Shown: one piece after another, positions 16,448-26,732 of the stretch
How the letters are laid out: each line of letters opens with the position of its first letter
Numbering within the stretch: position 1 is the first letter of the stretch
Assembly (NCBI GenBank): GCA_045119835.1
Contig: JBGVED010000014.1
Location: 19,808-83,807, forward strand
Length of the DNA stretch: 64,000 bases
DNA from: CALVUJ01 sp045119835
GTDB lineage: Bacteria > Bacillota_I > Bacilli_A > RFN20 > DUOF01
Direction of reading: 5' to 3'
Notes under the pieces: generated by a model
The model's input: only the letters and a program-made list of their open reading frames with translations
Databases searched by the model: none
What the model was told of the DNA's origin: nothing
Translations under genes and position numbers: made by a program

Positions 16448-19090
16448 TTAATCAATATTTCTAATTAAATTTGTCCCATCAATTATATATGTACCTCCTA
16501 ATGCCTCAATAACATTACTGTTTGCATCTATATTGACCTCAATAATACCCAAATTCAACTGATAATCCTCAGCAATCAAAGTAGCATAATACTTACCATT
16601 TCCCATATAACTCTCATCACTATATATATTAATAGATACATTAATCAATTCACCATAAATATAATGACTAGTAGTATAACTATCCTTTATGCTACCAAAA
16701 GGAATACATGTTGCAACACTATTTTGATTATCAATAAATATATAATTATAATAATCTAAATCTTCTTCTTTATATTCTAAGTAATTATCCTTCATTACAT
16801 ATTTAATTTGATTATAATCATTAACTACTGCATACCCGTTATCGTATATTTCAATACTTTCAATTCGATAATGATTATTAATTTCATACCTACCTAACAT
16901 AGTGGCGCCACTAAAATCTTTCAAAACTGAAATTTCAAAAGAAGCATTAAACTTTTCTTGTCCCTCTAATCCATAAGATACATTAATTGTGCCAACACCT
17001 ATATCTACAGGATTAAAATTATCTAAATTAATCATATCCTTTGTCAATACAATCTCCTCATAAAAATTGCCATTCACTTCTTCATAATACTCAACAATAA
17101 TCTTTTTCCCATCCAAAACATCTAATAACTCTTCTTTTGACATTCCAAGATAATAATCAACAAAACTTGCTTCATAAAAATCAATATCCTTAATATTACA
17201 AATTTGAGGATCATATATATCTACAACAATATTTTCTTCAATTCCCTCATATTTAACAATCAAATCATATTTTCCTTTTTTTGTAAAATCAACACTACCT
17301 TCAACTATCATACTCTCATCTAAAGGAACGGATTTAGTAAACAAAACCTCTTCTGTACTATACATAACCTGTATATTTATATCTTCGTATTTTCCAAAAT
17401 TAACTTTTAATTGTTCGTTAGAGTATATGCCATTAACAACCAAATTTTCCTCATCATAAACAAAAATTATAACTCCCCCATCAACATTTACATTATATGT
17501 TTTTGAAGAATCAAAAAAATAATAAGAACTAGATTCTTTACTATTATCAAATTCAAAAAGCATATCCATAGTAACAGGTTCATAATAATAGAAAAAGCCA
17601 CCCTCATATTCAGCATAATATTTTATAAATTCTCCTTGAGTAAATGGAATATCGTTTAATTTAATATATATTTCCTCTTCACCAATATAACTGCCATTAT
17701 GCACCATAACATCAGAAAAATCATTCAAAGGTAAAACATTTAAATATGTAACACAATTAAAATAATCTATTTCTAATTGACTAAATTCTCCTACAGCAAA
17801 AGCTTCAGGAGGAGTTACAATAGCACCCTCTTCAATAGCTTTATCTAACGAAATCAGATAATTATCACCATTCTTTAAAAAAACATTTAATGCTATATTA
17901 GAAAAATCAATATTTAATTCACTACCATCTGTTTTAACAATAAAATTATTTTCTTCTAATGTAATATAAGAAATAGAAGTATCTAAAGGATCTACAATTT
18001 TTACTGAACCTGTAGTAGTAACTCCTTGATATTTTATTTTAAAATAATATTCCCCTAAAGTAGAAAAATCAATTTTATCATATCCTTCATTTTCATCTAC
18101 AACATACATATAATCTTCTACATCAATATATTTATGCGTGCCATTTTCATACTCAACATATAATCTAAGTTTTCTAACTTCTCCATCATTACAAACATCA
18201 ATATAATAATCACCATCATAACCTATATAAGTAACTTTTGAAGGAATGAGAATCTTAATAACTTCAGGTTCCCTATTTCCATCATAAGAAAAAGTATAAA
18301 TCATATATTCATTGCCATCATTATCAATTTCATATGATACATCAACTCCACTAATAGAAGCTCCATCTTTTCCATCTTCACCTTTAAAAGAACCAACAAG
18401 TATCCAACCACTAGAAACCTTTTCATATAAATTATAATTTAATTTATCTAAATATAAATCACTTAAAACACCTAAAGTTGACTCAGGAACACCTTCACCG
18501 CTTAAAATGCTCTTTCCATTTTCACCATCATCACCCTTAACATTAGAAACAAGTTCCCAACCTTGACTTTTTTTTGCATAAACATTCCCAGTTATTGTAT
18601 GAAAATATAAATCATTTACTTTTCCTAGTTCATTTGAAGGAACATCATCGCCACTATACCAAGTAGCTCCATCTTTTCCAGCATCTCCATCTTCTCCTTT
18701 AATATTTGAAGAAACAACCCAACCGGTTGAAGTTTTTACGTAAATATTATTAGTAGATGTTTGTAAATACAAATCACCTTCTTTACCAATTGAAGCAACA
18801 GGAATTTCATCTCCACTATACCAAGTAGCACCATCTTTTCCTGGCAATCCATCATCACCTTTTTCACCCTTATCGCCCTTATCACCTTTAATAGTTTCAA
18901 GCCAAACTTCATAAGAATCAGGAGTTTCTCCTTTAGCACTCATATATGCAACATACAAATCATATATTTTTTCTTGTTCACTTTTAATTTTTTCATCATC
19001 TTTGTTACACTTACACCCAACTAAAGAACTACCAATACCAAAAACTAAGGCCAATGCCATAGTATATTTTAAAATTTTTTTCTTTTTCAT
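16448..19090 (-). CDS. Lipoprotein with three collagen-linked beta modules and Ig-like domains
   Basis: 880 residues. Lipobox LVGC with C26 and a signal nearly identical to the other two copies (ALALVFG). After a collagen-like run (GDKGDKGEKGDDGLPGKDG) come three modules of about 58-60 residues: ATWYSGDEIPVASIGKEGDLYL, ATWYSGDDVPSNELGKVNDLYF and SILSGEGVPESTLGVLSDLYL, each ending in a GW and a new KGxDG linker. The remaining 600 residues look like repeated bacterial Ig-like domains (for example GEYYFKIKYQGV and GKYDLIVKYEGI, each followed by VDIYDP or VKIVDP). It is expected on the cell surface. It may lead an operon with the small membrane protein, hemW and RDD, since no terminator is seen after it. 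Confidence 0.85.
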   Translation of the reverse strand: MKKKKILKYTMALALVFGIGSSLVGCKCNKDDEKIKSEQEKIYDLYVAYMSAKGETPDSYEVWLETIKGDKGDKGEKGDDGLPGKDGATWYSGDEIPVASIGKEGDLYLQTSTNNIYVKTSTGWVVSSNIKGEDGDAGKDGATWYSGDDVPSNELGKVNDLYFHTITGNVYAKKSQGWELVSNVKGDDGENGKSILSGEGVPESTLGVLSDLYLDKLNYNLYEKVSSGWILVGSFKGEDGKDGASISGVDVSYEIDNDGNEYMIYTFSYDGNREPEVIKILIPSKVTYIGYDGDYYIDVCNDGEVRKLRLYVEYENGTHKYIDVEDYMYVVDENEGYDKIDFSTLGEYYFKIKYQGVTTTGSVKIVDPLDTSISYITLEENNFIVKTDGSELNIDFSNIALNVFLKNGDNYLISLDKAIEEGAIVTPPEAFAVGEFSQLEIDYFNCVTYLNVLPLNDFSDVMVHNGSYIGEEEIYIKLNDIPFTQGEFIKYYAEYEGGFFYYYEPVTMDMLFEFDNSKESSSYYFFDSSKTYNVNVDGGVIIFVYDEENLVVNGIYSNEQLKVNFGKYEDINIQVMYSTEEVLFTKSVPLDESMIVEGSVDFTKKGKYDLIVKYEGIEENIVVDIYDPQICNIKDIDFYEASFVDYYLGMSKEELLDVLDGKKIIVEYYEEVNGNFYEEIVLTKDMINLDNFNPVDIGVGTINVSYGLEGQEKFNASFEISVLKDFSGATMLGRYEINNHYRIESIEIYDNGYAVVNDYNQIKYVMKDNYLEYKEEDLDYYNYIFIDNQNSVATCIPFGSIKDSYTTSHYIYGELINVSINIYSDESYMGNGKYYATLIAEDYQLNLGIIEVNIDANSNVIEALGGTYIIDGTNLIRNID

Positions 19091-19185
19091 AAAATTCCTC
19101 TTTTCTCCGACAACTAATTTATATCATAAACCATTAGAAAAATAAATATTTAGCAATAATATAGTAAAAAACAACAACTTTTATA

Positions 19186-19218
19186 ACAAAAAAAGAATGA
19201 ATAGCTAGTTCATTCTTT
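19186..19218 (-). terminator. Terminator after lepA
   Basis: A 10-bp stem AAAGAATGAA/TTCATTCTTT (19192-19218) with a seven-base loop and a T run on the minus strand. Confidence 0.85.
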
Positions 19219-19230
19219 TACAATATTTTC

Positions 19231-21033
19231 CTAATCGTCATCAACAGATAAAACAGCCATAAAAGCTTCTTGAGGAACTTCAACACTTCCCACCGCTTTC
19301 ATTCTTTTTTTACCCTCTTTTTGTTTTTCAAGAAGTTTTTTCTTACGCGTAATATCTCCACCATAACATTTAGCAAGCACATCTTTTCTCATAGCTTTAA
19401 TCGTGCTTCTTGCAATAGCTTTATTATTAATGCATGCTTGAATTGGAACTTCAAATTGCTGACGAGGTATAATTTCTTTTAATTTACTACATATATAATT
19501 ACCTCTACTATATGCAAAATCTCTATGTACAATAATAGATAATGCATCTAATCCTTCACCATTAATTAAAATATCCATTTTAACAAGTTTGGCTTCACGA
19601 TACCCTACTAATTCATAATCAAAAGAAGCATATCCTTTAGTAGAAGACTTAAGTTTATCAAAAAAATCAAATACGATTTCAGCTAAAGGTATTTCATATA
19701 TTAACTGCATTCTATTGTGATCAATATATACTAAATCAACATAAACTCCTCTTTTCTTTTGACAAAGCTCCATCAAAGGACCTACATATTCATTTGGAGT
19801 CATAATACTAACACGTACAACTGGTTCTTCAATTCTAGAAATTCTTTGAACATCAGGAAGTTTACTAGGATTATCTATCTCAATCATACTTCCATCCGTC
19901 AAATAAACATGATAAATAACAGAAGGTGCTGTAGCGATAAGCGGTATATTAAACTCTCTTTCAATCCTCTCTTCACTAACATCCATATGAAGTAGCCCTA
20001 AAAAACCACATCTAAAACCAAAGCCTAAAGCCTGAGATGTTTCTGGTTCAAAAACAATTGAGTCATCATTTAATTTAAGTTTTTCTAAAGCATCTTTTAA
20101 ATCATTATATTTAGCGTTATCAATAGGATAAATACCAGAATATACCATAGGAACCATTTCTCTATATCCAGGAAGTGGTTCTTTGCATGGGTTATTTGCA
20201 AGAGTTAATGTATCACCAACGTGAACATCTTTAACTAATTTAATAGAAGCACCAACCCAACCAACTTCACCAGCTACTAAACAATCTTTTTTTACTTCTT
20301 TAGGAGTTCTAACACCAAGTTCGACAACATCATACTCTGCACCATTAGACATCATTCTAATTCTGTCTCCAACTTTAATTTTTCCTTCTTTAACTCTAAT
20401 TTGCATAATTACGCCTCTATAAGAATCATAATATGAATCAAAGATTAAAGCTTGTAAAGGAGCCTCATCATCACCTACTGGAGAAGGAATATATTTAACT
20501 ATTGCCTCTAAAACCTCGTCTACACCAAGCCCAGTTTTAGCACTTATTAAAGGAGCATGCTCACTAACAAGTCCAATAACATCTTCAATTTCTTGTTTCA
20601 CTCTATCAGGCTCTGCACTTGGTAAATCAACCTTATTTACAACAGGAACTATTTCTAACTCATTATCTAAAGCCAAATATACATTAGCTATTGTTTGAGC
20701 TTGTATTCCCTGGGTTGAATCAACTACTAACAAAGCTCCCTCACACGCTGCAAGAGATCTTGAAACTTCATATGCAAAGTCTACATGTCCTGGAGTATCA
20801 ATTAAATGAAAAGTATAAGTTTCTCCATCTTTTGCTTTATACTCTAATTGAACACTATTTAGCTTTATTGTAATTCCTCTTTCTCTTTCTATATCCATAT
20901 TATCAAGAAGTTGTTCTTTCATTTCTCTTTTATCTACTCTACCAGTCATTTCTATTATTCTATCTGCTAAAGTTGATTTTCCATGATCAATATGCGCTAT
21001 TATTGAAAAATTTCTTATTTTACTCTTATCCAT
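19231..21033 (-). CDS. lepA: Elongation factor 4 (LepA)
   Basis: 600 residues from the ATG at 21033 with GGGTGAG just upstream; a GTG at 21045 is possible but has no site. RNFSIIAHIDHGKSTLADR (G1), ERGITI (G2), DTPGHVDF (G3) and NKVDLP (G4) are all present, followed by the EF-G-like domains II, III and V and the LepA-specific C-terminal domain ending MKAVGSVEVPQEAFMAVLSVDD. It is a ribosomal GTPase that acts on stalled or back-translocated ribosomes. The preceding zinc-ribbon gene ends 11 bases upstream. Confidence 0.97.
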   Translation of the reverse strand: MDKSKIRNFSIIAHIDHGKSTLADRIIEMTGRVDKREMKEQLLDNMDIERERGITIKLNSVQLEYKAKDGETYTFHLIDTPGHVDFAYEVSRSLAACEGALLVVDSTQGIQAQTIANVYLALDNELEIVPVVNKVDLPSAEPDRVKQEIEDVIGLVSEHAPLISAKTGLGVDEVLEAIVKYIPSPVGDDEAPLQALIFDSYYDSYRGVIMQIRVKEGKIKVGDRIRMMSNGAEYDVVELGVRTPKEVKKDCLVAGEVGWVGASIKLVKDVHVGDTLTLANNPCKEPLPGYREMVPMVYSGIYPIDNAKYNDLKDALEKLKLNDDSIVFEPETSQALGFGFRCGFLGLLHMDVSEERIEREFNIPLIATAPSVIYHVYLTDGSMIEIDNPSKLPDVQRISRIEEPVVRVSIMTPNEYVGPLMELCQKKRGVYVDLVYIDHNRMQLIYEIPLAEIVFDFFDKLKSSTKGYASFDYELVGYREAKLVKMDILINGEGLDALSIIVHRDFAYSRGNYICSKLKEIIPRQQFEVPIQACINNKAIARSTIKAMRKDVLAKCYGGDITRKKKLLEKQKEGKKRMKAVGSVEVPQEAFMAVLSVDDD

Positions 21034-21044
21034 TTTCTCACCCA

Positions 21045-21440
21045 CTACAAATTTTTATATATTTCCATTAATAATTTAATTTTTTGACCTTTATTATCGC
21101 TATTGCCTTCGTTATTAGAATCACTAGTAAACATAACAAGTACATAAGGCAAAAAAGAAGTAATAATTGTAGAAACAATTGCTCCTATAAGAATAGCTTT
21201 AGCTTTTTCTCTTTCACCATCAAAAATAATCCAACTAACAATGAATCCAATATAAGGCAATACAAGTCCCAATAAAAACCATAATATTATTTTTTTATTT
21301 TTTATCCTTTTGCCGTGATTAACATGATAAACATTCATATATTCTTTATGATTAACATATGTATCCACCATAGCCCCACATTTAGGACAAATAACAACGC
21401 CATCTTCACACATTTCATCACAATGTAAACATTTTTTCAT
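21045..21440 (-). CDS. Zinc-ribbon membrane protein, unknown function
   Basis: 131 residues. An N-terminal zinc ribbon with C4, C7 (and C11), then C18 and C21 (CPKCGAM), is followed by a basic linker and two hydrophobic segments (about residues 51-70 and 82-102), and a short polar tail. This is the common zinc-ribbon plus TM layout in Bacillota; function unknown. ATG at 21440 with AAGGTG. It runs directly into lepA and may be co-transcribed. Confidence 0.6.
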   Translation of the reverse strand: MKKCLHCDEMCEDGVVICPKCGAMVDTYVNHKEYMNVYHVNHGKRIKNKKIILWFLLGLVLPYIGFIVSWIIFDGEREKAKAILIGAIVSTIITSFLPYVLVMFTSDSNNEGNSDNKGQKIKLLMEIYKNL

Positions 21441-21499
21441 TCCTCAATCACCTTAACTAATTATATTAATATATTAAATATCTTTCCATAAATTAAAGA

Positions 21500-24400
21500 T
21501 TATTTTTTTCCTTTTCTTTTTTTATCATTCGTTTCAATCTTATCGACTATTGGTTTCATAACCACATCGTATTTTTCTTTACTTTCTTCTATAAAATTAA
21601 TTAACTCATCATAATTTAATTCATCTAATAATCTTTCGAATGCCTTTACTTCACGCATTCTCCTATTATAAACATCATCATTACTGCATCCTCCATCATA
21701 ATGGCCATGATCCTTATAATTAACAAAAATAACATAATAACAATTAAAATATTTGTTTTTTACAGGAATAAAATAGACCCTAACAGGAGTTCTACTTTCC
21801 CTCCTAGACAAAATTCCATCTCTTTGATCTATAAATTTCTCTACATTTTCACCACTTGCATTTTTCATAAAAGAAGGAGATAAAATACTAAAATCTGTAT
21901 CACCCAAAAATTTATGAACTTTTTCAATAAAATTTCTATCATTAGGAATCTCACTTAAATCAATTCCCTCAGAAAACAAAATCAAATTTTTACCTTCTAA
22001 TAATTCCATGATTCTTTCTTCATCATTTCTATTATCTTCGTTTACATAACTATCTAATTGATTAATTGTAAAAGTTTTAAGACTAATAAACGACTCCTCA
22101 ATATTATCTTTAAGTTCACTTCTGTTCATAATAGAATTTAAATAATTTAAATTTTCAACTTGCCTATCTAATAATTGAACTTTTAACTCTATTTCTTTAA
22201 TAGTTTCAATTGTTGAGTTCTTCTTCTTATCACTTTTAACTTGTCTTTCTGCTTTAAAGTTTGTTAAAAATCTATCTAAATCTTTTTTTACAGCTTCACT
22301 ATCAATAGAATTAATTAACAATTTAATTTGTTCGATAGTATAATCGCTATCTCTTTTTTCAATCTCATAAACAGAAGCTGTTTCCTTCTTTAAATCCAAT
22401 TCTTCACTAATATCACTTAACTCATATTCACATTTTTCTTTTTTGCTTGCGATAACATCTATAACTCTATTTTTATATGTAGCATATGGAACATTTCCAT
22501 ATACCTCCAAATATAATTCAAATATTTCCTCTACTACTCTATTCAAGCCAAAAGCATCAATATTATTTTCCTTTTCTAATTCAACTAAAAGTGTATTTAA
22601 ACGCCTAACCTTCTCTTGTCTTTCGTTATACTTATTCATAACAGACTCAAGATTTTCATATAAAATATAACCATCAGTAACAATATCCTCAGCATCAAAC
22701 AATCTGGAATTGTTAATATCTAAATTAATATATCTAAAATCTCTTTTCATCAATTGTCCTTCATCTAAATTTCTATAATCTTTAGATCTATAATAGTATA
22801 ATTCGCAAGAAAGAAGATCATAAAAATTATAATCACTATTTTCATTTAAAAGACACCTCTTTATTATTACTTCTAAATCACTACTAGTAATCATAAACAA
22901 TTCAGAATTAAGCTCCATTATCCTTTTAAAATCTTTCTCATCAAACAAATCCTTAATTTTCATCAAAACATTACTTCCAGTAGAATACAAATCTTGACTT
23001 AAAAGAGTATATATCATATCCTCATCAAAATTAAAATTCGCAAAATTAATATCACACATGCCACATTTTTCATCCAAATAATTCAAATTATGCATCAATC
23101 TAGGCAAACTAGATTCCATTAAAAATTTATAATTATTTTCTTTAATCTTATCAAAAAACTTATAAGTCAAAAAATTTTTATTAATCCTAAAATCAGGATA
23201 CTTATATCCATATTCTTTTAATGAACAATCTCCTTTTAAAAACTTTAATAATTCAGGCAATTTATTATCTTTTAGTAACAAATCAGGATTATTAACCAAA
23301 ATTGTTTCAAAAATATTATCTATAAAATCTGTTTCCTTAAAATTCTTACTAACATATTCTTTAAACTCCTTTAAAGAATTATTAATAATTTTTAATTTAT
23401 TTATATCTGCTTCTTTAAAGAACTCAGCACACTTTTCGCCTACAACTTTTAAATCTTGTACACTTATTTCAGTATTTTCTAAAATATAATCTACAATTTC
23501 CTTAAACTTTTTAGAATCATATTCAATAAAGAAATCCTTACAATTTTTGACCATTAAACCAATAAGTTCATCAATTCCACTCTTACTAGAAGTGCTAGGA
23601 ATAACTAAATCATTAATATAAGAAGTACAATTAGCAAAAAAATTATCAAATTCATTACTTAAAAACTCTCTTTGAACACTAGCTCTACTTTCATATATAT
23701 TTTTTATATTGCTTATGATATCTTTACTAACACCTACTTGTATATTATTGTTATTATTTATTGTTTCAATCAACTTGGAAAACGATAACACAACATTACT
23801 TTCAGTAACTACATCAATCTTTTCTACCTCTCTAATAACACTTTCCTTTTTTGTATTAAATTGTTCTCTTCTTGTAACAATATTAGCTAAATATTTCATT
23901 ACATAATCAGTAGTTATTTTTTCATCAGTAACATTACTAACTGCATTTTTAATTAAAACAAACAATTCATTTTCAAAAATAGGATAGTATTCCTTGATTA
24001 TATCACTAAAATGTAAATCATCTAATTCTCTAAAATATTCAAACATAGAATAAAACTCTTCACTAGTAAGAACATTTTTATATTTTTCTTCTAATTCATT
24101 AAAACCTTTTTCAATTCTATGTAAATATTTAAAAATAGTACATACACTTCTATTAACATTATACCCACTACAATATCTATTATAAATTTCCTTAGTTAAA
24201 TCAATAATAGATATCTCATTATTCAACACCCCTTGATCATAAACCATTTTAAAAGCTGTTCGTGCAAGTGCAATATTAGCAAGTGCATAATTATTATCAT
24301 AACCATAAAGATCCATATTTAATTCCTTAAATATAGTATGCACCGCATACAAATATTCTGATCTAGGAACTACTTTATTATCATTATTTTTACTGCCAAT

Positions 24401-24628
24401 AACATTTCTAACTTTATAAGTAGTTTCAAGTAATTTTTTAAATAAATAAACATCATACTCAAAGTCTTTTAATATATTTTCAATTATCAAATATTCTTCA
24501 AAAGCAAAAACACGAACATTAGAAAATAAATTCCCCTTTAAATAGTCAAGCAATTTCCTTTTTCGTCTTTCCTCAATTGAATCATCACATTCAATTCTTT
24601 GCATAAAATTTCTAAATTCATTTACCAT
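21500..24628 (-). CDS. Very large helical protein of unknown function, 1042 aa
   Basis: Not recognised. The ATG at 24628 is chosen because the GTGGTGG before it acts as SD; the frame extends 12 bases further. No signal peptide or membrane segment; the composition is Lys/Glu/Asn/Leu-rich and mostly alpha-helical, with coiled-coil-like stretches near 660-800 (EKVRRLNTLLVELEKENN, KIEKSDY type). The last 180 residues differ: a beta-rich domain with RTPVRVYFIPVKNKYFNCYYV and HGHYDGG, followed by a basic tail KKRKGKK. A structure-guided search might reveal a toxin or nuclease-like C-terminal domain on a long helical arm. Single gene with its own ribosome site between dxs and the zinc-ribbon gene. 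Confidence 0.7.
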   Translation of the reverse strand: MVNEFRNFMQRIECDDSIEERRKRKLLDYLKGNLFSNVRVFAFEEYLIIENILKDFEYDVYLFKKLLETTYKVRNVIGSKNNDNKVVPRSEYLYAVHTIFKELNMDLYGYDNNYALANIALARTAFKMVYDQGVLNNEISIIDLTKEIYNRYCSGYNVNRSVCTIFKYLHRIEKGFNELEEKYKNVLTSEEFYSMFEYFRELDDLHFSDIIKEYYPIFENELFVLIKNAVSNVTDEKITTDYVMKYLANIVTRREQFNTKKESVIREVEKIDVVTESNVVLSFSKLIETINNNNNIQVGVSKDIISNIKNIYESRASVQREFLSNEFDNFFANCTSYINDLVIPSTSSKSGIDELIGLMVKNCKDFFIEYDSKKFKEIVDYILENTEISVQDLKVVGEKCAEFFKEADINKLKIINNSLKEFKEYVSKNFKETDFIDNIFETILVNNPDLLLKDNKLPELLKFLKGDCSLKEYGYKYPDFRINKNFLTYKFFDKIKENNYKFLMESSLPRLMHNLNYLDEKCGMCDINFANFNFDEDMIYTLLSQDLYSTGSNVLMKIKDLFDEKDFKRIMELNSELFMITSSDLEVIIKRCLLNENSDYNFYDLLSCELYYYRSKDYRNLDEGQLMKRDFRYINLDINNSRLFDAEDIVTDGYILYENLESVMNKYNERQEKVRRLNTLLVELEKENNIDAFGLNRVVEEIFELYLEVYGNVPYATYKNRVIDVIASKKEKCEYELSDISEELDLKKETASVYEIEKRDSDYTIEQIKLLINSIDSEAVKKDLDRFLTNFKAERQVKSDKKKNSTIETIKEIELKVQLLDRQVENLNYLNSIMNRSELKDNIEESFISLKTFTINQLDSYVNEDNRNDEERIMELLEGKNLILFSEGIDLSEIPNDRNFIEKVHKFLGDTDFSILSPSFMKNASGENVEKFIDQRDGILSRRESRTPVRVYFIPVKNKYFNCYYVIFVNYKDHGHYDGGCSNDDVYNRRMREVKAFERLLDELNYDELINFIEESKEKYDVVMKPIVDKIETNDKKRKGKK

Positions 24629-24661
24629 TTTAACCACCACATAAACATTATAACATTTTTA

Positions 24662-24689
24662 CAAAAAAAGTAGAATAACCATTCTACTT
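24662..24689 (-). terminator. Terminator after dxs
   Basis: AAGTAGAAT/ATTCTACTT, nine-base stem with a four-base loop (24668-24689), then seven T on the minus strand. The dxs stop codon lies inside the stem. Confidence 0.85.
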
Positions 24690-26507
24690 ACTAATATATT
24701 CAATAAGACTACCAACATCAAGTTTATAAAAAGACAACAAATCCTTAAATTTACCATGCTTATAAAATTTGTTTTCAAGTCCATAAAATTCAATATTAAC
24801 ATTAATCTTTTTTCTATTATAAAAATCCAGAATAGGATAATACAAGCCTTCTTTTATACTATAAATATCGTAGACAATAATTTTCTCATATTTACTTGCG
24901 ATAATACTTAAAAAATCTTCATCTAATGGCTTAATAAAATAAACACCAATAACATCAATATTTAAACCACTATTTTTTATTTCACTAACTAAATCAACAG
25001 TTATTGGCCCTACAGATAAAATAACCATTTTACTAGACTCTTTACTATATAAATAATTCCATTTACCATATTGAATTAGACAAGAAGAATTACTAATATA
25101 ACATTTATCTTTCGGAATCCTTATAAAACTCAATTTATCATAATTAAAACATATATCCATTAAAGAATTAATATCATTACAATATATAGGCATACAAATC
25201 ATTACACCTGGCAAATGATTAACCAAAGCAACATCAAAAATTCCATGATGAGATTCACCATCTTCTCCTACTAAACCAACCCTCTCAACACCAACAACAC
25301 ACTTACTGCCATTTCTTACTAAATCTTGATTAATAAAATCATAGCTTCTTTGCATAAAAGTAGAGTAAACACTAATATAAGGAACTGCTCCTTTAAGTGC
25401 CAAACCACTAGCAAAAACAAAAGCATGCTCCTCACTAATACCTACATCAAAACTTCTATCCGTGTATTTCTCAAAAAAAGGATTTAATTTACTACCCGAT
25501 TTCATTGCCGGAGTTATAACACATAAATTATTATTTAAGGCATTATCACACAAATAATCACAGACAATATCATCAAAAGATACCTTTTGCTCTCCTGTAT
25601 CAAAAGTAATCAAGTCAAATTTTCCAACCCCATGCCACTTTCCATCTTCATCATTAATAGTTTTATTACAACCATATCCTTTTACGGTTTTAACATGAAC
25701 AATTATTGATTTTTTATTTTCTTTAGCCACACGTAAACAATTATTTAGTTTTTCCAAATCATGACCATCAACTACACCAATATAATCTATACCTATTTTT
25801 TCAAGAATATTTTCCTTAAAAACTAGCCTTTTTATACTACCTTTAATTCTACAACTCAAATCAAAGAAAAATTTTCTTACCTTTCCTTTATTTAAAATAC
25901 TGCGGTATTTTCTCTTACCAATTTGATAAGATTTACTACTTTTAACACTACATAAAACCTTAGAAAGTACACCAACTGTTTTTGAAATAGACATACCATT
26001 ATCATTAACAATTATTATAACCTTACTATTAGTAGACAATAAATTATTTATCCCTTCCATTGCCACACCATTAGCTAAAGAAGCATCTCCTATAACAACA
26101 ATAACCTCATGTTTCTCATTATTTAAATCTCTTGCTACAGCCATACCTAAAGCAGTAGAAATTGATGTTGAACTATGCCCTGACAAATAACAATCATAAT
26201 TGCTTTCCTCTTTACTATAAAAACCACTTATTCCACCAATTTGTCTTAAATTATTTAGACTTCTCCCACTCAATATTTTATGAGTATAGCATTGGTGAGA
26301 CACATCAAACAACAACTTATCCGTAGGTAAATTGAAAATATAATGTAACATTACAGTAAGTTCCACTACTCCCAAATTAGACGACAAATGTCCTCCATTA
26401 AAAGAAACTTGATTAATTATCTCTCTACGTATATCACTACACAACACTTTAAGATCATTAATGCTTAAACTTTTTAATTCTTCTGGTAATTTAATATTCT
26501 CAAGCAT
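24684..26507 (-). CDS. dxs: 1-deoxy-D-xylulose-5-phosphate synthase
   Basis: 607 residues, typical length. GGHLSSNLGVVELTV, LLFDVSHQCYTHKIL and the ThDP-binding VIGDASLANGVAMEGINN motif (GDA instead of the usual GDG; Asn present) are visible, then a transketolase-type central domain with VGISEEHAF and GVERVGLVGEDGESHHGIFD, and the C-terminal transketolase domain. It condenses pyruvate and glyceraldehyde-3-phosphate, the first step of the MEP isoprenoid pathway. It follows xseB after 17 bases, as in the Bacillus nusB-folD-xseA-xseB-ispA-dxs order, but folD and ispA are missing here. The His/Ser change in DVGHQ (DVSHQ) is unusual. Confidence 0.93.
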   Translation of the reverse strand: MLENIKLPEELKSLSINDLKVLCSDIRREIINQVSFNGGHLSSNLGVVELTVMLHYIFNLPTDKLLFDVSHQCYTHKILSGRSLNNLRQIGGISGFYSKEESNYDCYLSGHSSTSISTALGMAVARDLNNEKHEVIVVIGDASLANGVAMEGINNLLSTNSKVIIIVNDNGMSISKTVGVLSKVLCSVKSSKSYQIGKRKYRSILNKGKVRKFFFDLSCRIKGSIKRLVFKENILEKIGIDYIGVVDGHDLEKLNNCLRVAKENKKSIIVHVKTVKGYGCNKTINDEDGKWHGVGKFDLITFDTGEQKVSFDDIVCDYLCDNALNNNLCVITPAMKSGSKLNPFFEKYTDRSFDVGISEEHAFVFASGLALKGAVPYISVYSTFMQRSYDFINQDLVRNGSKCVVGVERVGLVGEDGESHHGIFDVALVNHLPGVMICMPIYCNDINSLMDICFNYDKLSFIRIPKDKCYISNSSCLIQYGKWNYLYSKESSKMVILSVGPITVDLVSEIKNSGLNIDVIGVYFIKPLDEDFLSIIASKYEKIIVYDIYSIKEGLYYPILDFYNRKKINVNIEFYGLENKFYKHGKFKDLLSFYKLDVGSLIEYISK

Positions 26508-26524
26508 TAATATGATCCCCTTTC

Positions 26525-26731
26525 TTAATCTAAGTCTTTTAATTCTCCATTTTCAAATAATTTTATTGCTTTATCTTCAATATTTTTCAACTTATCTTCT
26601 AAAATTTTACTAATTTTCATTCCATCTTCAAAAGCTTTTAACGACTCATCTAAAGTTAATTCTCCCATCTGAAGTTTTCTTACTATCTCCTTTAACATTT
26701 CTAAATTCTCTTCAAAACTCTTTTCTTCCAT
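26525..26731 (-). CDS. xseB: Exodeoxyribonuclease VII small subunit
   Basis: 68 residues from the ATG at 26731, which has AGGAGG nine bases upstream. KSFEENLEMLKEIVRKLQMGELTLDESLKAFEDGM is the XseB signature (about residues 4-38), followed by a helical tail. It caps and stabilises the XseA nuclease, which degrades single-stranded DNA to short oligonucleotides. It starts 2 bases downstream of the end of xseA, so the two subunits are co-translated. Confidence 0.93.
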   Translation of the reverse strand: MEEKSFEENLEMLKEIVRKLQMGELTLDESLKAFEDGMKISKILEDKLKNIEDKAIKLFENGELKDLD

Positions 26732-26732
26732 A

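Noticed and set aside
24628..24640. GTG start 12 bases upstream for the 1042-aa protein
   Set aside because: The GTGGTGG itself is the best ribosome site for the ATG at 24628.
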